Made by a program: the position numbers and the translations under genes
Assembly: GCA_015499995.1 (NCBI GenBank)
Contig: JADNRV010000020.1
Location: 1-64,000 of the forward strand
Direction of reading: 5' to 3'
Origin: Flammula alnicola
Lineage: Eukaryota > Basidiomycota > Agaricomycetes > Agaricales > Strophariaceae
DNA length: 64,000 nt
Shown: one piece after another, positions 20,278 through 29,234 of the stretch
How the letters are laid out: each line of letters begins with the position of its first letter
How positions within the stretch are numbered: the stretch's first letter is position 1
The notes under the pieces: model-generated
Database searches by the model: none
What the model was told of the DNA's origin: nothing
Seen by the model: only the letters and a program-made list of their open reading frames with translations

Positions 20278-20787
20278 ATGTCAAGCCTCACCGCCTTAGC
20301 TCATCGAATCATGACCAACGACATCGCCCTGCCCCCTGTCCCAAAATATTCACCACCTTTACCCTACTTCTCAGGAATCTTCCTGGACTGGAAACCTGTG
20401 CGAAACACTGATGACAATGAACAAGAAGAATGGGAACGCGAGATGCTCAACCTGGAAATGATCAGACTCAGACTTGAGTATCGCCTTGCACAGCTCAAAC
20501 TTCTCCTGAACTCCTCCTTCGATGATCCAGAAGAAGGATGGAGGGACAAGAGACTATTTAAACTCGGGCGACCTCTTGACCATCCACTAGAACTTAGAGC
20601 TACCCTCACCTCGAAACTTGAACCCTCTCGAAAAAACTCTCTCCCAAACCTCTTTAATCCAAAAGATGTCCCAGACCTCCCGATCATCTCAAGAAACATC
20701 CAGAAATACCGCTCCCTCTCCGCACTCCGACAGACAACAAACGACCTCTCCTCATTCCTCGAATCCAACAACCCCGACGAGCTTTGA
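20278..20787 (+). CDS. Extra ORF 3' of pol in element B (unknown function)
   Basis: ATG at 20278, 33 nt after the pol stop; about 169 codons. It contains FLDWKPV, matching FTEWKPI in the element A counterpart (3769-4287), followed by a helical Glu/Leu/Arg-rich stretch. No known domain is recognised. Its frame is intact although pol and the last ORF are broken. Confidence 0.6.
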   Translation: MSSLTALAHRIMTNDIALPPVPKYSPPLPYFSGIFLDWKPVRNTDDNEQEEWEREMLNLEMIRLRLEYRLAQLKLLLNSSFDDPEEGWRDKRLFKLGRPLDHPLELRATLTSKLEPSRKNSLPNLFNPKDVPDLPIISRNIQKYRSLSALRQTTNDLSSFLESNNPDEL

Positions 20788-20842
20788 AACAGCTCCAGAA
20801 CTAGGTTCGGACTCTCCCGTCCCCGACCACACTGATACCGAA

Positions 20843-21692
20843 ATGGATCCAAACGACTTCCCTGCCCAAGAAATCCCAATCACCTACTCTGTTACTCGAC
20901 GATCTCTAGACTCAATGCTCAGCGACAGCGAGCACACTACGTACGTACGAACCTTCATCCAGCTTGACTTAGAAGCTACCGCCACTTTCAACACCCTTGA
21001 AGAAGTCCGCAACACCTCTCTCGAAACCAGCAATGTCTTGCAACAGATGGAACTATCAAGAACCGCGATACAAAGTCGCGTCAATACCCTAAACCGAAAC
21101 ACAGAGCGCCTGATCAACAGGCTCAACAACAACTTAACATTCCGCAATGCCTACACGCATCTACTTGACCGACAACCCTCTGTCAGCGGAGCTGGAACGG
21201 CAGAAGAGCCGATCCATGCAGATTGCTTCCCAACCCCACCACGCCGACCAACACCCTCGCGACCCAGGACACTACACTTTGCACAACCACGAATCGTCCC
21301 CAGACCTACTGAAACCTCACCCCACCAACCATTCCCCGACACCCTCGTCGACGTCTCCCACCCGTGCCCATGCAACCTCCACCCAATCCGCCGACAGCAG
21401 GACCCAGCCAACCCTCACAAGTTCGATACAGATACTCCGGACCATCTTACCAACGCAGCAAGAAGAACCACAGTACCCTTGCCCCTTGGCAGAGATGTCG
21501 AACCTGCAACGAACATGGACACGTACAAGCAGATTGCAAACGCTACAAATGCCCAATCTGCTGGAGATGGCAACCCGGACACTCCGAAGAAACTGTCCCC
21601 ACAAGCATTACGACGATGAGGATGATGACCGAGGCCACTACTGGGACGATGCAACCGACCGATACGTCACCGGAGATGATGGATGGGCTTGA
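20843..21692 (+). pseudogene. 3' zinc-knuckle ORF of element B, two frame shifts
   Basis: ATG at 20843. The first part has a helical, coiled-coil-like region (residues about 55-105). Near 21360 the protein continues in the next frame with CRTCNEHGHVQADC and CPICWRWQPGHSE. Near 21590 it changes frame again, completing the second knuckle and an acidic tail that ends at TGA 21692. That stop is 35 nt before the LTR, the same spacing as in element A. The matching architecture identifies it as the counterpart of 4394-11365. Confidence 0.75.
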
Positions 21693-21726
21693 AGATGAGG
21701 ACGTCTTCGATCTAGAGAGGGGGTAA

Positions 21727-22182
21727 TGTTACGATTGCACCTGGTTCGCGCACGCACACTCGTACGCACGTACTTTTTCTCCTTACTTACACTAGCTATG
21801 CACCGTCCATCCACTTCTGATCCCATCACTTGCCGCATAGCTCTCCCCCATATCCCGCTTCTTTTATACGTTTCACTCCTATCTGTTTTACATCCATCGG
21901 TTCTGCGATGGATATCTTACATGTATCATAACACGTCCGAGACGTGTTTTATCTATTACTCCGGACTAGCTACTTAGTATAAATACTAGAGTAGCATACA
22001 ATGTATTCCTTAGCTAGATCTTGAGAATCATACCTTGAGTATCTAGTACACCTTGATCCCTCTTGAACACTCTAAGTCATTTGTGAACGCTTAAGTGACT
22101 TCGAACCTCGACCTCAGTCTTGAAATACGACTTAGGCATTATTTATCCTACTGGATATTTTATTGCTTGTCAAGTCGTAACA
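21727..22182 (+). repeat. 3' LTR of element B
   Basis: 456 bp, TGTTACG to CGTAACA, about 98% identical to 14667-15122, preceded by a purine tract at 21714-21723. Confidence 0.95.
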
Positions 22183-22187
22183 GTCAA
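22183..22187. repeat. 3' target duplication of element B (GTCAA)
   Basis: Exact match to 14662-14666; the DUF6589 left copy resumes after it. Confidence 0.95.
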
Positions 22188-22463
22188 TATGATGATACGT
22201 ATTGCTGAACAAATTATCGGCCGTAAAAGTGAGTAAATACCTTCTCATATTGAATCTGGAAACTTACGAGCATATTAGATGCCCAAGAAAATGGCACTTG
22301 TGCGACCGTGATACCATTGTATAGTGCAGCACTAGAAGATATCAAGACCGAGGACCTGGATGAGGGCATCATTAATGCGCCGCCAATGAGAGTGGAGAAC
22401 CTTCAGCATACCAACACTGAATGCAACTTGATGGAGGAAGCCCTTGTACATACCATCCTCAGT

Positions 22464-22533
22464 CTCGTCCCCATCCAGCTTCGCAACACGTGAGACTAAA
22501 GTGCACGTGGTTTGTAAGAGTAAACTCGACAAC
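22464..22533. other. Junction sequence between truncated copy and full RecQ/DUF6589 element
   Basis: About 70 bp that match neither the arm nor, as far as I can see, the terminal inverted repeat. It may be filler from repair, host sequence, or the true outermost end of the element. Confidence 0.5.
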
Positions 22534-22655
22534 TTGCGAAGTGGGCTGGGCCAACTCGGGGCTCTTTTGGCTGAGCCTGCCAAATCTTGACCTCTGGACT
22601 TCGTGAAAAATAAGTGCTCGAGGTCAAACAAAAGTGCTAAAATTGAGTATATAAA
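22534..22655 (+). repeat. Left terminal inverted repeat of the RecQ/DUF6589 element
   Basis: Aligns with the reverse complement of 28976-29104 with small gaps. The best-kept blocks are TCTTGACCTCT[GC]GACTTCGT and AAAAGTGCT...ATTGAGTATA. It lies just beyond the 3' end of the DUF6589 gene. Confidence 0.75.
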
Positions 22656-22794
22656 AAGTCATTATTTTTCGATTTAGAGTCAGTTAAAGTATATAAGTTT
22701 TTTACAAAAATTTTAAACTTTTCCTCAGACTTCATCATTGACAGGTCTGTGCGCGTGAAGTTGATTGATGATGGGACTCCGAGCATGTCTTCTC

Positions 22795-25700
22795 TCACTC
22801 AAACTCTTCCTCTCCCTCACTCTCCTCGCTCATATCACCATCAGATTCCAAATCCCATCCATCCATATCCAAATCAACATCTTCTGCTTCTATCTGTTGC
22901 AAAGTTGGAGATTCTAGTAGCAAGGCCTCGAGTTCTGGATCAAGCACCTCAAGTTCGCTATTTTCGGACTCTGTGGGTGAAGGTGGGCGACATGTCGTGT
23001 AATTTTGCAAATCGGACGCGTTTTCTGAATCCAATACATTTTCCAGCACCACACTATGCGCGACTACTTGAGCATCAGATGAAATCGTCAACGACGGCAG
23101 GAGATCATTGAGATCAGATATTGGTGTGAGTTTGCGACGCTCGCGCAACCGTTCAAACTGCTGATTAAATTCGTTTATAGGGTTTGTCGCATTTCCGTGT
23201 GTCAACTGGGCGAGCCCAACTGAAATGACATCAGGTACAGGCCGATCTTTTGGATCCACGACGCGTCCGGGCACAACATTGTAGACGCTGTGTTCGTGAA
23301 GACTTTTCATCAACCTTTCGATATCCTTCTGCAGATCTGGAACGGTATGTTTGGATCCTTGCACTGCACCGAGCTCCATATTGATTTTCTTTGACAGCTT
23401 TCAAAGAATATCGACGCAGGGTGATACCAGAGCCAGCCAATCCCAGGAATGGGCATCTCCGTCAGCCTTATATATTTTCTATTAGAAGGTGAGATTTCAG
23501 ATCTGTCAGTTTATGTCCAATCCAGTTAACAAAAAATACCTTTATCCAGAAGTTGAGATGTTCCTGTACAAGGTCTATCTCGACGAAAGCATTCGCCTTT
23601 CCAGTTGGATTTGATAACCAGTTTTGCATGACGACATGGCTTGGTAAGTCAATTAATAGTTGCTTTCAATATATATATAACTAACTCACCGAATTTCCTT
23701 TGTCCAGACGTTAATGAGGTTGTGCAGGAGATGTAACATCTCGTGCGCGTATTTCGTACGGCCATTTCCTCGATAACTGAAAGCCCACATCTTCAGGACC
23801 AAGACCACCAGCCCCGAATCGCCCGCCTTTATAGCATCTGCAAACAGTCAACTAAGAAGGCCATCCCGTAGGAATAGACATGTGTTCTCAAAAACCATAT
23901 CACCCTGGAGTTCTGTTGGTAATAAATCAATTGCACTATTTGCTTCGCCCCTGATGCTTGTGGCAGCTTTTCCTCGTGCTTTCTCGGCTTTCTCGGCTTT
24001 CTCATTGGCCTCTTTTCTCCATTCAGCAGCCAGCCTGGGCTCTCTGAGCTCATGTACCCTGTCCGCATTTGCAAATCGAGTAAGTATTTCACGAGCGTGG
24101 TCCTTTATCGTTGTCCATGAGTTGACTTTTTTGGCATAGGCTTCCAAGGACACTTCACCGGATACCAGAAGAAGGCAATGAAGAACCCGTGCATACAATG
24201 ATATCATGATCAAATCTCGGCACAGTCGGAAGATTGGCAACGATGTGAGCACAATAGGCAGTCGGTCTAGACAAGTATTGTGGAATGCGAGACTGCCAGG
24301 GCTTCGAGTTGACGACACTCCGAAATGGATTTGCAAAGTTCCATGAGTATCCGCAATCTTGGCGTGAAATAATCCAGTAATCAAGACGAAATGCTTCCAA
24401 GTATTCAATCCAACTTCATATCCAAGTCGGATTGCCGTGATTGCTCTCTGACGAGCAATGGTAAGCTGGTCTCCTGCGATGAATTTGATGTATTTGACAT
24501 ATTCGTCACTTTCAGGATTCAAGCCAAGCTCGGAGTTGATCTCCTTGATGATCGCAATGTTTCCGTTAATGGTGTTTTCGTCAATTTCCATGGTGGGTAA
24601 AGGATGCAGCGCAGTTTTGTGTATCGGGATTGTTTCAGAACTTTTCGGCTGATTCTTTTGTAGCTCCTCCTTCCAGGTCGCCAGAAGTTCCCCTCCATAT
24701 CAGACAATAATACTGAGGATGGTATGTACAAGGGCTTCCTCCATCAAGTCGCATTCGGTGTTGGTATGCTGAAGGTTCTCCACTCTCAATGGCGGCGCAT
24801 TAATGATGCCCTCATCCAGGTCCTCGGTCTTGATATCTTCTAGTGCTGCACTATACAATGGTATCACGGTCGCACAAGTGCCATTTTCTTGGGCATCTAA
24901 TATGCTCGTAAGTTTCCAGATTCAATATGAGAAGGTATTTACTCACTTTTACAGCCGATAATTTGTTCAGCAATACGTATCATCATATTGACGTTGTCGT
25001 ATACAGTCATAAATAAATGTGATTTGGCCACCGTTTGCGCGGTCCTCCTACATGCTTGGGACAAGAGGTAAAGTGTTCCAGGTGTCTGCTTTTTGCGTTT
25101 CGTGGTTGCTGATTGTTCTCCTCCGTTGCTTTCGGCAGGCTCTTTACTTGGAGTGGCAGGCTCCTTACTTGCGGCAGGCTCCTGTCCTCCTTTAGTTTCA
25201 GCAGGATCCTTTCCGCTCGTTGAACGTGAGATGATGCTGTTGTAGGACATACTTGTCCCAAGAGATGAAAAGACATGGAAGTGTTGGCGCTGTGCACCTG
25301 TTGCCATCAGGTATGTTCCAAGTACAGCCTGGGCATAATTGTTGTTCTGACTTTTGCTTCGTAGAAGAGAGAGGATGGCGGAGCCCTTTATCTGTTTATT
25401 ATATCAGATTCTAGACTACGGAATTTTGGGGCGACATTACATACCAATTCTTGACGTTGGCGCGACTTCTCTTTCATCTCTCGCTCCTGCCTCCTTGTAG
25501 TAGAGAATGCATCAAACAGTTGAAAGGACCTCGGAGCCATTTCACGAAGCTGGCGTGTCATGGATGCGAGGCTATAGCCCAGGAAAAAATCTTCATCAAC
25601 CACCCGAGTTGTTTTGCGCAACATGCCTGAATCTGTTATCGCCTTGGATTCCTGCCTAACGATGGCTTCTGTTTGCTCCAAAATCCAGGTTTCCATCAAG

Positions 25701-26356
25701 GTATTTGTTGAGTCATTATATCCCGACACCCAGTAGTTGAGAATTTCCTTTACAGTTTCCTTGTTACGAAAAAATCCTCGCCACCGCCAGTCGAAGATAT
25801 GAAGTGTCGACGGATTAAAGACATAGTGGAGAAACTCTGCCAAGGAATATCCTCTTTGTTGCAGAGTACCGAGAATATCCTTGAACACTTTGTTTCGTGA
25901 GTTGATCTTCATAATTCTTTCTTCTTCAGCCTGTTCTAACCGTCGGGTGTTGTTCAGACTCATCGTTGTTAGCCGCTTTTGTGTCATAATCGTGTCTCGG
26001 TGCCGTTTCTCAGTTCTAGGAGTGTAGAGGATATCATCGCTCTCCGCAGTAGCTTGTACAGGTGTGGGAAGCGAGGAGCTGCGAAGGCGTTGGTGGTGTA
26101 TTATATTGGGTAGTGGTGCTGTGAAATTCTGTTGTCGGTTTCGAATGACTTCAGCCAGTGGGATATATTCTGAGCTTGGCTCATCTGCAGCAAGTGGGAT
26201 ATCATCTAAAGTTGTGGCGAGGGGTATGTCGTCCGAGGTAAGAAAATCTCTATTATGATCAACTTCACCCATCTCATCCTCCATATCAGAGTATTCCGGT
26301 GGATCCGAAGGTGGAAGGTCTGACACCGGTGCTGTATCATCAGAGGAGAGAATCAT
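22795..26356 (-). pseudogene. DUF6589-like protein, candidate transposase, three TGA stops
   Basis: Five exons fit: 26356-25445, 25391-24947, 24896-23690, 23639-23540 and 23466-22795, about 1111 codons. The N-terminus is acidic and disordered and the C-terminus is very acidic. The conserved part holds IAGDQLTIARQR (codon D at 24469-24471), KIADTHGTLQ (D at 24349-24351), YAHEMLHLLHNL and FVEIDLVQEHLNF (E at 23579-23581, D at 23573-23575). I recognise this as the DUF6589 family of fungi. The spaced D, D, E/D residues look like a DDE nuclease, which is inference. TGA stops at 24700-24702, 23848-23850 and 23401-23403 interrupt the frame. Confidence 0.75.
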
Positions 26357-27762
26357 GTAGTGTCAGCTGGCAGACATAGTCGACTCGACAGAACCAAGTT
26401 TGCTTTGGGCTGGTAATTCAAGACTGGAATCCGCGATCACAATTTTTTCGATCACTTGCCTTTCTATCCACCATCCACCATGTTGTCAACACCATCGCAA
26501 CCACCTGTTGGCACCCGCCATAAAGCCAGGCATACCAAACCCTCGAAACCACCAGCACCGAAAATCTCAGCCACCCAACTTGCAGAAATGGAGAAAGAGC
26601 TTGAACACCTGCCGAATCTTATTAAAACCCATTACAAGAAATGGACAGATGGCGCACATGATTTCCAACTCTCGTGTATGCGAGCCCAGGTTCTTCAGAA
26701 AGATGTTCTTCTTCATGCAGCAACTGGTGCTGGAAAAACAGGGATAGCCGCAGGACCTCACCTTTTGCCATCGAGCAAAGGAATGGTTACTCTCGTTGTC
26801 TCGCCATTGTTGGCTCTTCAAGAAGAACAGGTATGTGTTCAACTGATATAGTATTTCATTAATCATATCTAATTTTTGCAGGTCGCCACTTTTCGAGATG
26901 AATTTGGGCTCGAAGCTATGGCAATTAATAGTACTAATGGAGGATGCAAGCCAGAGGTATTGAATGTAAGTCAATGTTCATTTTACATCAGATTGGACGT
27001 CGTTAATCTCACATCTTGTCCAGGATATTGTCGCTGGTAACTGGCAAATTGTCATTCTGTCGCCCGAGATGCTGCTGTCGTGCCGGTTCATAGACGGTGT
27101 TCTTCGTAAACCAGCTTTCGGATCGCGGTGCCTTTCTGTCTTCATTGATGAAGCACATTGTGTGTCACACTGGGGCACCTCATTTCACAAGCAGTATGGC
27201 TCGATTGGCAACATTCGCGCCTTTCTCCCTTGCAACACCTCCATTGTCGCTGTAACAGCTACACTAACTCCCCGAGTCCATCAAGATCTGGTTAGCAAGT
27301 TACAATTCAATCAGAATGAATACCTCTTTCTCAATATTGGCAATGATCGACCCAACATCACGCAAATTGTTCGCGCAATGGAGCATCCTATGAATAGTTT
27401 CTGAGACCTCGACTTTCTTGTTCCAACATCCATGGCTTCACCTCTCAATATCAAGAAAGGATTTGTCTACATTGACGATGTCAAGGGAGGTAGCGAAATC
27501 AATGACTACCTCAATGCGCGTGTTGATCCAAAGTTCCGACATTATGGTCTCGTGAGGCCGTACAACGCAGCTATGTCAAAGAGATATCGGAAGCAGCTCA
27601 TGAAACTATTTCGCGAGGGACAGGTTCGCTTATTAGTGTGTACTGATGCTGCCGGGATGGTAAGTACACATTTATCTCATTCTTTCCTTAGATGGTGTGC
27701 TGACAAAAGTATTAGGGCTGTGATATTCCAGATGTCGATATCGTGGTGCAATGGAAAGTACC
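24712..27762 (-). repeat. Right arm of the inverted RecQ/DUF6589 duplication
   Basis: About 3.05 kb matching the reverse complement of 11893-22463 once element B is removed. It keeps the empty insertion sites of both gypsy elements. The similarity ends at 24712 inside exon 3 of the DUF6589 gene; on the outer side it reaches at least 27762. Confidence 0.93.
26357..26479. promoter_or_regulatory. Shared 123-bp bidirectional promoter region
   Basis: The two start codons (26356 minus, 26480 plus) are separated by only 123 bp, so both promoters and 5' leaders must overlap. CGATCAC-like motifs occur twice. The same interval is conserved in the left copy at 13176-13298. Confidence 0.6.
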
Positions 27763-28888
27763 TGCCAACCTCTCATCATGGGTTCAGCGTGCTGGGAGAG
27801 CTGCGCGAGCTTCTGGACGTCATGGCCAGGCTATCATGATTGTTGAGAAGTCCGCTTTCGAAGTCAACACCATCTCAGACCCCGGACCGGCCACTGCCAA
27901 TGTTACTGCTCAAAAACGTGGTCGAGGTCATGGATGAGGAAGTGCAGGTGCGCGAGGTGCTCAGCGTCCTGCAGCCGCTCCTAAGAATGGTGCAACATTT
28001 GCCATATTGCGTGGTCAAAAACGTGGGATGCATGGTGTGGTGAATGATGGTGTAACCAAGGTTGACGAGTCGCATATCTCTTTTGAGACACTGCGCGATG
28101 CGGTGGGAGAAGGGCTCTATATGTATATTCAGATGACAACATGTCGAAGAGCACTATTACAAAAGGTGTTCAGAAATGAACCGTCATGTATGTTTTCTCA
28201 AAAATTCGGTCACCCGTTGCCTCTATTGATGTGAATTTCTTTTTCAGTGGTTAGCCCAGATTTGTGTTGTGATATCTGTAATCCAGCACTGTTTAATGAT
28301 GTCCGCCCAAGCAAACCTATCCGCGCCACTCGCCAGCAAGCTGTCAAACGAGGAGTACCACTAGACTCAGTGCAGACAGCGCTTTACGGATGGAGACGCG
28401 CCATGAAATCAAAGTATTGTGCACGTGCAATGTGGAGTGCGCAAGCTATCCTCGATGACACTACTTGTGAACTTTTGTCATCGATTGGCCCTGTTGAATC
28501 TGAAGAAACCCTCTCTGTCCTCCTTAAGGCCAGTTGGGCTCGTTGGGATCAGCTAGGGCATGAGCTATATGTCTTCCTCAACAGCCTCGACATTCCACCG
28601 CTTCCGGGCAGTAAGAAGCGCCCTGCATCAACCCAATTACCACTGACCGACACCACCGCTCCATCAGCCAGCACCAGTAATACAGCTATGGCTGGTCGCA
28701 AACGCCGTCGAACCACCAACATTGATTCCGTGGCATTATTATTGCCTACATCTGCAGTTGGGTCTTCCAACACTCAGCAGCCGCCTCCTCCACAATCTAG
28801 ACGACGTAAAAAGTCCCCAAGTCCCATGGTATTCCCGCCAACATTGTATGATAGTTTTTTTTGTCAAAGTCGTCCACCAACAGAGTAG
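26480..28888 (+). pseudogene. RecQ-like DNA helicase of the transposon, two TGA stops
   Basis: Five exons fit: 26480-26830, 26882-26965, 27024-27659, 27716-28187 and 28248-28888, about 727 codons. Motifs in order: Walker A GAGKTG, the DEAH box in FIDEAHCVSHWG, VAVTATLTP, the CTDAAGMGCDIP block, QRAGRAAR (motif VI) and the RecQ zinc-binding cysteines (TCRR...CCDICNP). The C-terminal tail is low-complexity with basic patches. The family unwinds DNA 3' to 5'; here it would probably assist transposition or repair of the excision site. TGA at 27402-27404 and 27935-27937 interrupt otherwise well-kept frames, so this copy is probably dead. Confidence 0.9.
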
Positions 28889-28975
28889 TAGCTATGTATG
28901 AAGTTCAAATTTTTCGAAAAAATCTTATTTTTTAAAACTATTGCATTCAAATCTCCGTATAAAAAAAACCATGTT

Positions 28976-29104
28976 ATGTATACTCAATTCGAGCACTTTT
29001 TTTTGAGGTGTGGCCGCTTTTTTTGACGAAGTCGAGAGGTCAAGATTGGCAGAGAAAAGGACCATCACCCAAAAAGGGCCCGAGCTGTCCCAGTCCGCTC
29101 GCAG
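28976..29104 (-). repeat. Right terminal inverted repeat of the RecQ/DUF6589 element
   Basis: Inverted partner of 22534-22655. It ends at CCGCTCGCAG (29095-29104), about 130 bp before the start codon of the neighbouring host gene, so the element may have replaced part of that gene's promoter. Confidence 0.72.
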
Positions 29105-29234
29105 GCTTGTTCCTTCCTTTTCGTTGATCATGTGCTGTTGTGACTCTGTGACTAGAGCCTGCAAGCGTGACTGGCTAGCGAGTCTAAGCCTAGCCGAGAG
29201 TCTATCTTGTTCATCACTCTGTCTCATCGACATC

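Larger units (their letters stand above)
14667..22182 (+). mobile_element. Ty3/gypsy LTR retrotransposon B, complete with both LTRs but defective
   Basis: It has two 456-bp LTRs, a shortened gag, a broken pol, two extra 3' ORFs and a perfect 5-bp target duplication. It is related to element A throughout but clearly diverged. Defects: loss of most of the gag capsid region; one frame shift in pol near the A-run before 16390; a MITE at 16453-17067; a TGA at 17390-17392; and two frame shifts in the last ORF. The LTRs differ at about eight positions, so the insertion is fairly recent. Movement would need proteins supplied in trans. Confidence 0.95.
11893..22463 (+). repeat. Left arm of the inverted RecQ/DUF6589 duplication
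   Basis: Apart from element B, this stretch is the reverse complement of 24712-27762. The match ends at 22463/24712, in the third exon of the DUF6589 gene. I count only a handful of base differences over about 3 kb; several are CpG against TpG or CpA. On its outer side the arm is cut by element A, so its full length is unknown. Confidence 0.93.
13299..22463 (+). pseudogene. DUF6589-like gene, left copy: frameshifted, interrupted and truncated
   Basis: Exon 1 starts at ATG 13299 and ends at 14209. A single A is missing near 14040 compared with the right copy (three A against four), which shifts the frame. Exon 2 (from 14263) is broken at 14666 by element B and resumes at 22188. The copy then ends abruptly at 22463 in exon 3, so the candidate catalytic region is absent. 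It cannot make the full protein. Confidence 0.88.
22534..29104. mobile_element. Putative DNA transposon carrying DUF6589-like and RecQ-like genes
   Basis: Two genes transcribed away from each other fill the interior. The outer flanks are related in inverted orientation: TTGCGAAGTGGGCTGGG at 22534 against CTGCGAGCGGACTGGG at the other end, then ATCTTGACCTCT, GACTTCGT, AAAAGTGCT and ATTGAGTATA in the same order. The 3' ends of both genes point to these repeats. The unit also exists as a second truncated inverted copy next door. A target duplication is not clear, so the exact ends are uncertain by perhaps tens of bases. The nearest described comparison I know is the Academ group of DNA transposons, some of which carry helicases; that link is unverified. 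Confidence 0.7.

Noticed and set aside
27401..27456. Treating the TGA at 27402 as part of an intron (GTTTCT...CAAG)
   Set aside because: The donor is poor, and the sequence after the stop (DLDFLVP, then NIKKGFVYIDDV) continues the helicase pattern in the same frame.
22534..29104. Explaining the inverted arrangement as one RecQ/DUF6589 element inserted into another
   Set aside because: The remainder of the truncated DUF6589 copy is not found after 29104, where a host gene starts.
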